Made by a program: the position numbers and the translations under genes. 64,000 nt of DNA from Enterobacter sp. Ag1 (GTDB taxonomy: Bacteria; Pseudomonadota; Gammaproteobacteria; Enterobacterales; Enterobacteriaceae): positions 62,001-126,000 of the forward strand of contig AKXM01000040.1 of NCBI GenBank assembly GCA_000277545.1, read 5' to 3'. The notes beneath the pieces are model-generated. The model had not been told where the DNA came from. It did not search any database and worked only from the letters and a program-made list of their open reading frames with translations. Position 1 is the stretch's first letter, and each line of letters opens with the position of its first letter. Below, piece by piece: positions 46,791 through 56,054 of this stretch.

Positions 46791-47450
46791 ATGGATTTCA
46801 TCCGTTTTATCATCGACTTCATTTTGCATATCGACGTGCATCTGGCCGAGCTAGTGGCACAATACGGTGTCTGGGTTTACGCTATTCTGTTCCTGATTTT
46901 GTTCTGCGAAACCGGGCTGGTAGTTACTCCGTTTTTACCGGGTGATTCACTGCTGTTTGTGGCGGGCGCGCTGGCGTCGCTGGAAACCAACGACCTGAAC
47001 GTGCATTACATGGTCATTTTGATGGTGATTGCCGCCATCATCGGCGATGCGGTGAACTACACTATCGGGCGGCTGTTTGGTGAGAAGTTGTTCAGTAATC
47101 CGAATTCAAAAATCTTCCGCCGCAGTTATCTCGATAAAACTCACGCTTTTTACGAGCGTCACGGCGGAAAAACGATTATCCTCGCGCGCTTCGTGCCGAT
47201 TGTGCGAACCTTCGCACCGTTTGTCGCCGGGATGGGGCACATGTCCTATCGCCATTTTGCGTTCTATAACGTGGTCGGCGCACTGCTGTGGGTCTTGCTG
47301 TTCACCTACGCGGGCTACCTGTTCGGTAACCTGCCGGTGGTACAGGAAAACCTGAAGCTGCTGATTGTGGCAATTATCGTGGTGTCGATTTTGCCTGGCG
47401 TGGTGGAAGTTATCCGCCACAAACGCGCGGCGTCGCGGCAGTCAAAATAA
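46791..47450 (+). CDS. dedA: DedA, DedA-family inner-membrane protein
   Basis: 219 residues, the E. coli length. The family signatures [19 protein letters not shown] (about residues 40-58), [17 protein letters not shown] and [20 protein letters not shown] are present. DedA proteins are thought to move lipids such as undecaprenyl phosphate or to couple ion gradients to membrane homeostasis. An upstream in-frame TTG is rejected in favour of the ATG with AAAGGATACTTTG before it. Confidence 0.95.
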   Translation: MDFIRFIIDFILHIDVHLAELVAQYGVWVYAILFLILFCETGLVVTPFLPGDSLLFVAGALASLETNDLNVHYMVILMVIAAIIGDAVNYTIGRLFGEKLFSNPNSKIFRRSYLDKTHAFYERHGGKTIILARFVPIVRTFAPFVAGMGHMSYRHFAFYNVVGALLWVLLFTYAGYLFGNLPVVQENLKLLIVAIIVVSILPGVVEVIRHKRAASRQSK

Positions 47451-47588
47451 TACGTGGCAGCGGTTCGACCACTTTTTTATCCAAAGTAGCGGGCCGTTGT
47501 GTTTTAATGAGCACCATTTATGGTCTGGGGCAGGGAAAACTGCCGCAGAAAAGCTGGTATCGACCAGGTTCAAGCAGAAAGGTCATCA

Positions 47589-48509
47589 ATGAGCTGGATT
47601 GAACGAATTCTCAATAAGAGCAATATTACTCCCACCCGCAAGGCGAGCATCCCTGAAGGGGTGTGGACCAAGTGCGACAGCTGCGGCCAGGTCCTGTACC
47701 GCGCCGAGCTGGAACGCAATCTTGGTGTCTGCCCTAAGTGCGATCACCACATGCGTATGTCGGCCCGCGATCGCCTGCATAGCCTGTTAGATGAAGGCAC
47801 AATGGTGGAATTGGGGAGCGAGCTTGAGCCAAAAGATTTGCTGAAGTTCCGTGACTCCAAGAAGTACAAAGATCGTCTGGTTAGCGCGCAGAAAGAGACC
47901 GGCGAGAAAGACGCGCTGGTTGTCATGAAAGGCACCCTGCACGGTATGCCTGTTGTGGCTGCGGCCTTCGAGTTCGCCTTTATGGGCGGCTCAATGGGCT
48001 CCGTAGTTGGCGCGCGTTTTGTTCGTGCCGTTGAGCAGGCGCTGGAAGACAACTGCCCGATGGTGTGCTTCTCCGCTTCCGGCGGGGCGCGTATGCAGGA
48101 AGCGCTGATGTCGCTGATGCAGATGGCGAAAACCAGCGCTGCGCTGGCAAAAATGCAGGAACGCGGTCTGCCGTACATCTCCGTGCTGACTGACCCAACC
48201 ATGGGCGGCGTTTCCGCAAGCTTCGCGATGCTGGGTGACCTGAACATTGCCGAGCCGAAAGCGCTGATTGGCTTTGCCGGTCCACGCGTTATCGAGCAGA
48301 CCGTTCGTGAAAAACTGCCGCCGGGCTTCCAGCGCAGTGAGTTCCTGATCGAAAAAGGCGCTATCGACATGATCGTTCGTCGTCCGGAAATGCGCCTGAA
48401 ACTGGCGAGCATCCTGGCGAAGTTCATGAATCTGCCAGCGCCAAACCCGGAAGCCCCGCGTGAGCCCATCGTGGTTCCGCCAGCACCGGAACAGGGTCAA
48501 GAGGCCTGA
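47589..48509 (+). CDS. accD: AccD, acetyl-CoA carboxylase carboxyltransferase subunit beta
   Basis: Beta subunit of the carboxyltransferase that makes malonyl-CoA for fatty acid synthesis. 306 residues (E. coli 304). The N-terminal zinc ribbon has Cys pairs CDSC (about 27-30) and CPKC (about 46-49). The carboxyltransferase core shows [20 protein letters not shown] and [12 protein letters not shown]. The start at 47589 gives [19 protein letters not shown]; the longer in-frame version is not family-like. A terminator hairpin follows. Confidence 0.97.
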   Translation: MSWIERILNKSNITPTRKASIPEGVWTKCDSCGQVLYRAELERNLGVCPKCDHHMRMSARDRLHSLLDEGTMVELGSELEPKDLLKFRDSKKYKDRLVSAQKETGEKDALVVMKGTLHGMPVVAAAFEFAFMGGSMGSVVGARFVRAVEQALEDNCPMVCFSASGGARMQEALMSLMQMAKTSAALAKMQERGLPYISVLTDPTMGGVSASFAMLGDLNIAEPKALIGFAGPRVIEQTVREKLPPGFQRSEFLIEKGAIDMIVRRPEMRLKLASILAKFMNLPAPNPEAPREPIVVPPAPEQGQEA

Positions 48510-48518
48510 TTCGCAACT

Positions 48519-48551
48519 AAGGGCAGGCCAGCAGGTTCTGCCCTTTTCTTT
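48519..48551 (+). terminator. Terminator after accD
   Basis: Eight-bp stem AAGGGCAG/CTGCCCTT around an 11-nt loop, followed by TTCTTTAT. It is 10 nt after the accD stop. Confidence 0.8.
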
Positions 48552-48573
48552 ATGTGCATGTTAAGTGGGCATC

Positions 48574-49842
48574 ATGGACAAAGACCTTATTCCTCAAGCC
48601 ACGTCGCCCCTGGCCACGTGGCTTTGCTATCTTGAAAACCTTCATTCCACCACTATCGATATGGGCCTTGAGCGCATCAGCAACGTTGCGCGCAAGCTCG
48701 ATGTGCTGAAACCTGCGCCAACGGTTTTTACCGTGGCCGGCACGAACGGGAAAGGCACCACCTGCCGTACGCTTGAAACCGCGCTGATGGCCGACGGCTA
48801 TCGAGTAGGGGTTTATAGCTCTCCGCATCTGGTGCGTTACACCGAGCGCGTGCGTATTCAGGGTGAAGAGTTGCCTGAAGCCCTGCATACCGCCTCGTTT
48901 GCCGAAATTGAGGCCGCTCGCGGAGATATTTCCTTAACCTATTTTGAATACGGAACGCTCTCGGCCTTGCTATTGTTTAAGCAGCAGGCGGTAGACGTGG
49001 TGATTCTTGAGGTTGGCCTTGGCGGGCGTCTGGATGCCACCAATATTGTGGATTCCGATGTGGCTGTGGTCACCAGCATTGCGCTCGATCACACCGACTG
49101 GCTTGGCCCGGACCGTGAGAGCATTGGCCGTGAAAAAGCCGGCGTCTTCCGCAGAGATAACCCTGCGGTTGTGGGCGAGCCAGATATGCCGCAGACGATT
49201 GCCGATGTGGCGCAGGAGAAGGGCGCGCAATTACTGCGCCGCGGCGTTGACTGGGATTATGAAGTTAACGGCACAGGCTGGACGTTCCGGGACGCTAACG
49301 GCGAGCTTAAAGATCTGCCGCTGCCGCTGGTTCCACAGCCCAATGCCGCCACGGCGCTGGCCGCTTTACGTGCCAGCAAACTGAACGTGAGTGAAAACGC
49401 GATACGCTATGGCATCGAACATGCCACGCTGCCGGGGCGTTTCCAGATTGTGTCTCAGGCACCGTGCGTGATTCTTGATGTTGCCCATAACCCTCACGCG
49501 GCGGCTTATCTTGCGGGTCGCCTGGCGGCGCTACCAAAACAGGGTCGTGTGCTGGCGGTGATTGGCATGCTACACGATAAAGACATAGCCGGAACGCTTG
49601 CCTGTTTGTCGCCTCAGGTCGATAGCTGGTATTGTGCTCCGCTGGAAGGGCCACGAGGCGCAAGCGCAGAGCAGCTTATGGCCCATCTTGGTCACGGCAA
49701 AGCATTTGCAACCGTGGCGGACGCATGGCATGCCGCCATGGCGGAAGCAACGGCCGAAGATACCGTGCTGGTGTGTGGTTCGTTCCACACGGTGGCCCAT
49801 GTAATGGAAGTACTGGACGCGGGGAGAGCAGGTGGCGAGTAA
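48574..49842 (+). CDS. folC: FolC, dihydrofolate/folylpolyglutamate synthase
   Basis: Adds Glu to dihydropteroate and polyglutamate tails to folates. 422 residues, the E. coli length. The P-loop is FTVAGTNGKGTTCRTLE (about residues 48-64), with SSPHLVRYTERVRI, TYFEYGTLSALLLF and VILEVGLGGRLDATN following. A GTG nine bases upstream would add three residues, but the ATG at 48574 gives the E. coli length. It overlaps dedD by 11 nt. Confidence 0.96.
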   Translation: MDKDLIPQATSPLATWLCYLENLHSTTIDMGLERISNVARKLDVLKPAPTVFTVAGTNGKGTTCRTLETALMADGYRVGVYSSPHLVRYTERVRIQGEELPEALHTASFAEIEAARGDISLTYFEYGTLSALLLFKQQAVDVVILEVGLGGRLDATNIVDSDVAVVTSIALDHTDWLGPDRESIGREKAGVFRRDNPAVVGEPDMPQTIADVAQEKGAQLLRRGVDWDYEVNGTGWTFRDANGELKDLPLPLVPQPNAATALAALRASKLNVSENAIRYGIEHATLPGRFQIVSQAPCVILDVAHNPHAAAYLAGRLAALPKQGRVLAVIGMLHDKDIAGTLACLSPQVDSWYCAPLEGPRGASAEQLMAHLGHGKAFATVADAWHAAMAEATAEDTVLVCGSFHTVAHVMEVLDAGRAGGE

Positions 49843-50548
49843 GTTTCAAAACCGATTAGTCGGAACCATTATTCTGGTCGCACTGGGCGTGATTGTGCTG
49901 CCGGGTCTGCTGGACGGGCAGAAAAAACATTATCAGGATGAGTTCGCGGCCATTCCTTTGGTGCCAAAACCTGGAGACAGCGACGAGCCCGATATGCTGC
50001 CTGCGGCTACTCAGGCTTTGCCAGCGCAGCCGCCGGAAGGCGCGGCGGAAGAGGTAAGGGCGGGCGCTTCCGTACCGCCGGGGCTGAACAGTGGGGCTAT
50101 CCCGAATGAAGGCTCAGCGGGCGTTGACGAAGTGCCTCTCGCGCGCGAACAGCCTAAGCCGCAGCCCGTGCAGGAAAAACCAAAGCCTAAGCCGGTGGAA
50201 AAACCGCAGCCTAAACCTGCCGCTGATGATAACACTGGTCAGCAGCTTGCGATGGCCTCCGAACAGCCGTCGAAGGCGGAAAAAACTGCCGACAAAGCCC
50301 CGACCGGGCAAGCCTATGTGGTGCAGCTTGGCGCATTGAAAAATGCGGACAAAGTGAATGAAATTGTTGGTAAACTGCGCGGGGCCGGGTTCAAGGTTTA
50401 CACCTCGCCGACCACGCCTGTGCAGGGGAAAATTACCCGTATTCTGGTCGGGCCGGATGCCTCGAAGGATAAGTTGAAGTCTTCGTTGGGCGAGCTGAAT
50501 TCCCTTTCTGGTCTGAACGGCGTGGTGATGAATTACTCGCCAAGGTAG
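49832..50548 (+). CDS. dedD: DedD, SPOR-domain cell-division protein
   Basis: 238 residues (E. coli 220). One N-terminal membrane helix (LVGTIILVALGVIVLPGLL), a Pro/Lys-rich periplasmic linker (repeats of PKPKP, somewhat longer than in E. coli) and a C-terminal SPOR domain (YVVQLGALKNADKVNEIVGK, about residue 160 onward) that binds denuded septal glycan. It starts with GTG inside the end of folC, so the two are translationally coupled. Confidence 0.95.
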   Translation: MASKFQNRLVGTIILVALGVIVLPGLLDGQKKHYQDEFAAIPLVPKPGDSDEPDMLPAATQALPAQPPEGAAEEVRAGASVPPGLNSGAIPNEGSAGVDEVPLAREQPKPQPVQEKPKPKPVEKPQPKPAADDNTGQQLAMASEQPSKAEKTADKAPTGQAYVVQLGALKNADKVNEIVGKLRGAGFKVYTSPTTPVQGKITRILVGPDASKDKLKSSLGELNSLSGLNGVVMNYSPR

Positions 50549-50558
50549 TCGCCAGTGA

Positions 50559-50654
50559 GCCTCACCCCGGCCCTCTCCCTGGAAGGGAGAGGGGGAAAAA
50601 TATTGCACCATACTGTTCCCTCGCCCCTTTGGGGAGAGGGTTAGGGTGAGGGGA
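50559..50654. repeat. Intergenic palindromic repeat, double unit (copy 4 of 5)
   Basis: Two facing units: CCTCACCCCGGCCCTCTCCC with its hairpin, and about 40 nt later CCCTCGCCCCTTTGGGGAGA followed by GGGTTAGGGTGAGGGG. It begins 11 nt after the dedD stop. The rest of the 299-nt gap to cvpA holds a hairpin and the PurR operator. Confidence 0.9.
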
Positions 50655-50714
50655 AAAACGACGGCATAGCCTCGCTTCCCCCCGACGGAGTGAAGGCAAA
50701 ACAGGCACTTTTTT

Positions 50715-50744
50715 AATGGCGTTGATGCTTTTTTCAACGCCATT
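50715..50744. terminator. Hairpin between dedD and cvpA
   Basis: Perfect 11-bp stem AATGGCGTTGA/TCAACGCCATT with an 8-nt T-rich loop. It probably ends the dedD transcript, though no long T-run follows. Confidence 0.6.
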
Positions 50745-50773
50745 ATTTATTTACGCGGGGGAAGGAAATCCCT

Positions 50774-50789
50774 ACGCAAACGTTTTCTT
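50774..50789. promoter_or_regulatory. PurR operator upstream of cvpA-purF
   Basis: ACGCAAACGTTTTCTT fits the PurR box consensus (ANGCAANCGTTTNCNT) at every defined position. It is 58 nt before the cvpA start, as in E. coli, where PurR with hypoxanthine or guanine represses cvpA-purF. Confidence 0.92.
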
Positions 50790-50847
50790 TTTCTGTTAGA
50801 ATTCGCCCCGAACTGGACGTCAGGGCAATTTATCACGAGATTTTTTC

Positions 50848-51333
50848 ATGATCTGGATAGATTACGCCATCATTGCGGTTATCGGTTTTTCTTGTCTGGT
50901 AAGCGTAATACGTGGGTTTGTGAAGGAAGCGTTATCGCTTGTGACCTGGGGATGTGCTTTCTTTGTCGCCAGTCATTACTACACTTATCTGTCAGTCTGG
51001 TTCACTGGCTTTGAAGACGAACTGGTACGTAATGGGATAGCTATCGCGGTGCTGTTTATCGCGACGCTGATTGTTGGTGCGATAGTCAATTATGTGATTA
51101 GCGCGCTGGTGCAAAAAACCGGCCTGTCGGGTACAGACAGGGTGTTGGGGATCTGTTTTGGCGCCTTGCGTGGCGTACTGATCGTCTCCGCCATTCTGTT
51201 CTTCCTGGATACCTTTACCGGTTTTTCGAAAAGCGATGACTGGCAAAAGTCGCAGCTTATCCCGCAATTCAGTTTCATCATCAGATGGTTCTTTGACTAT
51301 CTGCAAAGCTCGTCAAGTTTCTTGCCCCGCTAA
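50848..51333 (+). CDS. cvpA: CvpA, inner-membrane protein of the purF operon
   Basis: 161 residues (E. coli 162) with four predicted helices. The N-terminus WIDYAIIAVIGFSCLVSVIRGF and the loop GLSGTDRVLGICFGALRG match the family. It is required for colicin V production in E. coli and has been linked to bile resistance; its biochemical role is unclear. It is the first gene of the PurR-controlled operon with purF 37 nt downstream. Confidence 0.95.
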   Translation: MIWIDYAIIAVIGFSCLVSVIRGFVKEALSLVTWGCAFFVASHYYTYLSVWFTGFEDELVRNGIAIAVLFIATLIVGAIVNYVISALVQKTGLSGTDRVLGICFGALRGVLIVSAILFFLDTFTGFSKSDDWQKSQLIPQFSFIIRWFFDYLQSSSSFLPR

Positions 51334-51370
51334 TCGTAGTGGGGATGTGGCTTAATGAGGAAAAGACAAC

Positions 51371-52888
51371 ATGTGCGGTATTGTCGGTATCGCCGGTTTC
51401 ATGCCGGTAAACCAGTCGATTTATGATGCGTTAACGGTGCTTCAGCACCGTGGCCAGGATGCCGCAGGCATCGTCACCATCGACGCGTTAAATTGCTTCC
51501 GTCTGCGTAAAGCGAATGGCCTGGTGAGCGATGTGTTTGAAGCCCGTCACATGCAGCGTCTGCAGGGGAATATGGGTATTGGCCACGTGCGTTACCCCAC
51601 AGCCGGCAGTTCCAGCGCTTCTGAAGCTCAGCCTTTCTACGTCAACTCGCCTTACGGGATTACGCTGGCGCATAACGGTAATCTGACCAATGCCCACGAG
51701 CTGCGCAAAAAGCTGTTCGAAGAAAAGCGCCGCCACATTAACACCACTTCTGATTCTGAAATCCTGCTCAATATCTTTGCCAGTGAGCTGGATAACTTCC
51801 GCCATTATCCGCTGGAAGCAGACAACATTTTTGCTGCTATCGCCGCCACTAACCGCCAGATTCGCGGCGCTTACGCCTGCGTGGCGATGATTATCGGCCA
51901 CGGCATGGTTGCCTTCCGCGACCCGAACGGCATCCGCCCGCTAGTGATCGGCAAACGCGATCTGGGCGATGGCCGCACCGAATACATGGTGGCCTCCGAG
52001 AGCGTGGCGCTGGACACTCTGGGCTTTGAATTCCTGCGTGATATCGCGCCGGGCGAAGCCGTTTACATTACCGAGAAAGGCCAGCTGTTCACCCGCCAGT
52101 GCGCCGACAACCCGGTCAGCAATCCTTGCCTGTTCGAGTACGTGTACTTTGCTCGCCCGGACTCCTTCATCGACAAGATCTCCGTCTACAGTGCGCGCGT
52201 TGAGATGGGGAAAAAACTTGGCGAAAAAATTGCCCGTGAATGGGAAGATCTGGATATCGATGTGGTCATTCCGATTCCAGAAACCTCCTGCGACATCGCG
52301 CTGGAAATCGCCCGCATTCTTGAGAAGCCGTACCGCCAGGGGTTTGTGAAAAACCGCTACGTAGGCCGTACGTTTATTATGCCGGGCCAGCAGCTGCGCC
52401 GTAAATCCGTGCGCCGCAAGCTGAACGCCAACCGCGCTGAATTCCGCGACAAGAACGTGCTGCTGGTGGATGACTCCATCGTGCGTGGCACCACCTCTGA
52501 GCAGATTATCGAGATGGCGCGTGAAGCCGGTGCCAAAAAGGTTTACCTGGCATCCGCTGCGCCGGAAATTCGCTTCCCTAACGTGTACGGCATTGATATG
52601 CCGAGCGCCAACGAGCTGATTGCTCACGGCCGCGAAGTGGATGAAATTCGCCAGATCATCGGCGCCGACGGCCTGATTTTCCAGGATCTGGACGATCTGA
52701 TCGAAGCGGTACGCGTGGAAAACCCGGACATCACCCAGTTCGAATGCTCCGTCTTTAACGGCATCTACGTGACGAAAGACGTTGACCACAAATACCTGCA
52801 GTATCTCGAATCCTTGCGTAACGACGACTCCAAAGCGCTGGCGCGTCAGAACGAAGTGGAAAACTTAGAGATGCACAACGAAGGCTAA
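51371..52888 (+). CDS. purF: PurF, amidophosphoribosyltransferase
   Basis: First committed enzyme of purine synthesis (PRPP + Gln to phosphoribosylamine). 505 residues, the E. coli length. The N-terminal nucleophile Cys follows the initiator Met (MCGIVGIAG), with the glutaminase blocks [12 protein letters not shown] and [10 protein letters not shown]. The PRPP-binding loop is [18 protein letters not shown] (about residues 362-379). It is followed by a strong terminator and then by non-E. coli genes before ubiX. Confidence 0.97.
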   Translation: MCGIVGIAGFMPVNQSIYDALTVLQHRGQDAAGIVTIDALNCFRLRKANGLVSDVFEARHMQRLQGNMGIGHVRYPTAGSSSASEAQPFYVNSPYGITLAHNGNLTNAHELRKKLFEEKRRHINTTSDSEILLNIFASELDNFRHYPLEADNIFAAIAATNRQIRGAYACVAMIIGHGMVAFRDPNGIRPLVIGKRDLGDGRTEYMVASESVALDTLGFEFLRDIAPGEAVYITEKGQLFTRQCADNPVSNPCLFEYVYFARPDSFIDKISVYSARVEMGKKLGEKIAREWEDLDIDVVIPIPETSCDIALEIARILEKPYRQGFVKNRYVGRTFIMPGQQLRRKSVRRKLNANRAEFRDKNVLLVDDSIVRGTTSEQIIEMAREAGAKKVYLASAAPEIRFPNVYGIDMPSANELIAHGREVDEIRQIIGADGLIFQDLDDLIEAVRVENPDITQFECSVFNGIYVTKDVDHKYLQYLESLRNDDSKALARQNEVENLEMHNEG

Positions 52889-52910
52889 GCTAAGCCGCCC
52901 TCGTTTACAG

Positions 52911-52938
52911 GCCCACGGTTTACCCCGTGGGCTTTTTT
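52911..52938 (+). terminator. Terminator after purF
   Basis: Stem GCCCACGG/CCGTGGGC with loop TTTACC, followed by TTTTTT. It isolates purF from the inserted MFS gene. Confidence 0.9.
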
Positions 52939-52980
52939 ATGCCCGATGCACAGAGAGACAAATTGTGGTTGGTTTTTCAT

Positions 52981-53012
52981 TCTATCATTCCATTACTTTA
53001 TGGAATGATAGA
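52981..53012. promoter_or_regulatory. Perfect 13-bp palindromic operator upstream of the MFS gene
   Basis: TCTATCATTCCAT-TACTTT-ATGGAATGATAGA: perfect arms separated by 6 nt. It ends 11 nt before the MFS start codon. The size and symmetry suit a dimeric ArsR-type repressor, and the regulator two genes down is of that family, so autoregulation of an MFS-ArsR operon is likely (inference). Confidence 0.65.
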
Positions 53013-53023
53013 TGGAAGAGTGA

Positions 53024-54436
53024 ATGTCAGACATTACGAGTCAAAATGCCTCCTGGGCCACGCTGCTTAGCGGCCATAACGGGCTGCGATCCCTGGCCCT
53101 CGCCGGCGGCGTGGCGCTGCATGCCATTAATATTTATATCGTCACCACGATTTTGCCGACCGTCATTCAGGAGATTGGCGGCCTGGCCTGGTATGCGTGG
53201 AACACCACGCTCTTTGTCGCCGCGTCGATTGTAGGCTCCGCCGTCTCTGCGAAGCTGATTGCGCGGCAGGGCGCGGCGATGGCCTACCTGTCGGCCCTGC
53301 TGCTGTTTTCCTGCGGGGCGGTAATCTGCGCGCTGGCACCCTCCATGCCGGTCATGCTCCTGGGGAGAGTGGTGCAGGGACTCGGAGGTGGTGTGTTGTT
53401 TGCGCTGAGCTACGCGCTGATCCGCGTCGCCTTTGAGGCTCCGCTATGGTCCCGGGCTATGGCGCTGGTTTCCGGCATGTGGGGTATCGCAACCCTATGC
53501 GGCCCGGCGATCGGCGGTGTTTTCGCGGAGATCGGCGAATGGCGCCTTGCGTTTTGGGCGTTGCTGCCGATAGCCGCCGTGCTTGCCCTGATTGTGATGG
53601 TGCAATTTAGGAGCATGTCGAAGCCTGAAGCCGGTGAGGCACGATTGCCCGTACTCACCATCTCGCTGTTGGTCCTGTCTGTGCTAGCCATTTCCCTCGC
53701 CGGGCTGGGCGGCTCTTTGGCCCTGAATATCTCCGGAATAGCTGTTGGTCTGGGGCTAGGGTGGCTCATCGCTCGCCTGGACAGCAGGCCGGACGCGGCA
53801 AAATTGCTGCCTCGCGGCGCTTATTCCCCGACGCGCGGTATTGGCCTGCTTTATGCGATGATGGCGCTGCTGGTCATTGGCCTGACGACGGAAATTTACG
53901 TGCCATACTTTCTGCAGCTCATCCATCTATTCAGCCCGTTGTCTGCCGGTTATTTGACGGCAATGATGGCCGGGGGCTGGACGCTGGCGGCGCTTTGTAG
54001 CGCTTCAGTCAGTTCAAAAATGTCGCAGCGGATAATCTGCGTCGGGCCGCTGGTGGTGCTTGTGTCGTTGGTCACGCTGTCCATTATTATGCCGACACCT
54101 TTTAACGGCCCGGCGGGCGTGGTTGCCTGCGGTACGGCGCTGGCGGGCGTTGGGTTCGGGATTGGTCTTGCCTGGCCTCATCTCTTAACGAAGGTATTTC
54201 AGGCGGCACCGCCCGGGGAAGAAACGCTGGCGTCCGCCTCCATTACCACCGTGCAGCTTTACGCGACGGCGCTCGCCGCCGCCCTGGCCGGGGTTATTAC
54301 TAACGGGGCCGGCATCACCTCACCCGGAGGGGTTGAAGGGGCCAGCGCGGCCAGTATGGCGTTGTTTGGGGTCTTCGCTTTGGCGCCGGCCGGTGCGACG
54401 CTTTTAGCAATACGCCTGAGTCGGCAGGCCAGGTGA
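53024..54436 (+). CDS. MFS exporter, multidrug-resistance type
   Basis: 470-residue membrane protein with about 14 hydrophobic segments. Features of the drug:H+ antiporter branch are visible: LHAINIYIVTTILPTVIQEIG in helix 1, RVVQGLGGGVLFALSYALIR in helix 4 and the motif-C-like MWGIATLCGPAIGGVFAEIGEW in helix 5. The substrate is unknown. GGAAGAG lies just before the ATG. It sits between purF and ubiX, which are adjacent in E. coli, so it is an insertion. An ArsR-rhodanese gene follows 65 nt downstream. Confidence 0.85.
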   Translation: MSDITSQNASWATLLSGHNGLRSLALAGGVALHAINIYIVTTILPTVIQEIGGLAWYAWNTTLFVAASIVGSAVSAKLIARQGAAMAYLSALLLFSCGAVICALAPSMPVMLLGRVVQGLGGGVLFALSYALIRVAFEAPLWSRAMALVSGMWGIATLCGPAIGGVFAEIGEWRLAFWALLPIAAVLALIVMVQFRSMSKPEAGEARLPVLTISLLVLSVLAISLAGLGGSLALNISGIAVGLGLGWLIARLDSRPDAAKLLPRGAYSPTRGIGLLYAMMALLVIGLTTEIYVPYFLQLIHLFSPLSAGYLTAMMAGGWTLAALCSASVSSKMSQRIICVGPLVVLVSLVTLSIIMPTPFNGPAGVVACGTALAGVGFGIGLAWPHLLTKVFQAAPPGEETLASASITTVQLYATALAAALAGVITNGAGITSPGGVEGASAASMALFGVFALAPAGATLLAIRLSRQAR

Positions 54437-54501
54437 TATCTGTCACTTTAGGGGCGGCAATGCTAACATCGGCGGCGTTTGGCGGATAACGGGCAGCGTG
54501 G

Positions 54502-55173
54502 ATGAAAAAAGTGATGGGGAGCCCGCAGGGCCAACTAGAAATACTGGCAGGTCTTGCTCGCGCGATGGCGCATCCCCATCGTCTTGCCTTGCTGGAGGCC
54601 GTTTTTCAGCACGAAAGTTCAGTTGAGCAACTGGCAGAGACAACCGGCCTTTCCGTGACCAATACCTCCCAGCATTTACAGCAGCTCAGGCGGGCCGGGT
54701 TCGTACAGTCGCGGCGCGTCGGGAAGCAGGTTTTTTACCGCGAAGGCGAAGGGCCGGTGGCAAACGTGCTTTCTGCTCTGCACAATTTTAATACCTGGCA
54801 GCACAGCGAAATGCAGCGCGTTGCGACGGAGAGTCTCTACAACCCGCTGCGGCTGGAGGGGGTTTCCATTGAAGCGCTGCTGGCCAGGCTGGAGCAGGGC
54901 GCGTTGTTGCTGGATGTTCGCTCCGCGGAAGATTATTCCGCCGGCCATATTCCCGGTGCGCTGAATATTCCGCTGGAGAAGCTGGAGCAGCACCTGTCTG
55001 ATTTACCTCGCGACAGGGATATTCTGGCCTACTGCGGCGGGCGTTTCTGCGTACTTTCCAGACAGGCAGTGGCGTTTCTGCGCCAGAAAGACTTTATGGT
55101 GCAGCGCGTGGATGATGGTTTTCCTGGCTGGCAGGCGGCCGGGTTGCGAGTTGAGTCGAAATGGTCATCCTGA
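54502..55173 (+). CDS. ArsR-family regulator fused to a rhodanese domain
   Basis: 223 residues. The winged helix-turn-helix occupies about residues 10-90 (LARAMAHPHRLALLEAVFQH, then TTGLSVTNTSQHLQQLRRAG). A rhodanese domain follows at about 110-220 (LLLDVRSAEDYSAGHIPGAL, AYCGGRFCVLSRQAVAFLR), and the catalytic-loop Cys of CGGRFC is present, so sulfur or oxidant sensing through a persulfide is plausible. The classical ArsR metal-binding ELCVCDL motif is not seen. It probably controls the MFS gene through the palindrome at 52981. ubiX starts 21 nt downstream. Confidence 0.87.
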   Translation: MKKVMGSPQGQLEILAGLARAMAHPHRLALLEAVFQHESSVEQLAETTGLSVTNTSQHLQQLRRAGFVQSRRVGKQVFYREGEGPVANVLSALHNFNTWQHSEMQRVATESLYNPLRLEGVSIEALLARLEQGALLLDVRSAEDYSAGHIPGALNIPLEKLEQHLSDLPRDRDILAYCGGRFCVLSRQAVAFLRQKDFMVQRVDDGFPGWQAAGLRVESKWSS

Positions 55174-55194
55174 AAGGGTGAGAAAAGGTGATGA

Positions 55195-55767
55195 ATGAAA
55201 CGACTGATTGTCGGTATTTCCGGCGCAAGCGGCGCCATTTACGGGGTGCGTTTACTGCAGATCCTCCAGCAGCTGCCGGAGGTGGAAAGCCACCTGGTGA
55301 TGAGCAATGCGGCGCGCCAGACGCTGGCGCTGGAAACCGATTACTCGCTGCGTGATGTGCAGGCCCTGGCGGATGTTGTGCACGACTCACGGGATATCGC
55401 CTCCAGCATCTCCTCTGGTTCGTTTAAGACCATGGGGATGGCGGTGCTGCCGTGCTCGATTAAAACGCTGTCCGGCATCGTGCACAGCTATACGGACGGG
55501 CTGCTGACCCGTGCGGCGGACGTAGTGCTGAAAGAGCGTCGCCCGCTGGTGCTTTGCATTCGCGAAACGCCGTTGCACCTCGGGCACCTGCGCCTGATGA
55601 CCCAGGCGTCCGAGCTGGGCGCGGTGATCATGCCGCCAGTGCCGGCTTTTTATCATCGCCCGCAAACGCTGCAGGATATTGTCGACCAGACGGTCAACCG
55701 GGTGCTGGATCAGTTTGACCTTGAGCTGCCCGAAGACCTGTTCGTTCGCTGGGGTGAACACAAGTAA
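55195..55767 (+). CDS. ubiX: UbiX, flavin prenyltransferase
   Basis: Makes the prenylated FMN cofactor used by UbiD in ubiquinone synthesis. 190 residues (E. coli 189). The FMN-binding start is IVGISGASGAIYGVRLLQIL, and conserved blocks include SISSGSFKTMGMAVLPCSIKTL and RRPLVLCIRETPLH. The start has AAGGTGATGA before the ATG. Its stop lies next to a putative NtrC site for argT. Confidence 0.96.
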   Translation: MKRLIVGISGASGAIYGVRLLQILQQLPEVESHLVMSNAARQTLALETDYSLRDVQALADVVHDSRDIASSISSGSFKTMGMAVLPCSIKTLSGIVHSYTDGLLTRAADVVLKERRPLVLCIRETPLHLGHLRLMTQASELGAVIMPPVPAFYHRPQTLQDIVDQTVNRVLDQFDLELPEDLFVRWGEHK

Positions 55768-55784
55768 TGCACTGCTGCGGTGCA
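55768..55784. promoter_or_regulatory. Putative NtrC enhancer site upstream of argT
   Basis: TGCACTGCTGCGGTGCA has both outer half-sites of the NtrC consensus (TGCAC...GTGCA, 17 nt). It starts at the base after the ubiX stop and lies about 185 nt upstream of the sigma-54 promoter, a workable enhancer distance. Confidence 0.65.
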
Positions 55785-55966
55785 TCACAAAATGATTGCC
55801 TCATTATGGGGCAATTCTGCAACGCCGATCGCTTTTAGAAGATTTAATCCTCGAAAACCGCCTTCCCCTCTAGTCCCGCTTCCCAGACCTGCTATCTTTC
55901 AAACTAGCGCGAAGTTGCAACGTTTTATTAACATAAATCAGCGGCTTTTTTCCACGCAGGGAAAAG

Positions 55967-55982
55967 TGGCATGAGAACTGCA
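55967..55982 (+). promoter_or_regulatory. Sigma-54 promoter of argT
   Basis: TGGCATGAGAACTGCA fits the -24/-12 pattern TGGCAY-N5-YTGCA. It is 72 nt before the argT start. The Salmonella and E. coli argT promoter is known to be nitrogen-regulated and sigma-54 dependent. Confidence 0.82.
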
Positions 55983-56054
55983 ACTCTCCGTATGCAAAGG
56001 CATTACCACACAACAAGACATCACAAATAAGAAAGCCAAACTTGAGGGTATCGT

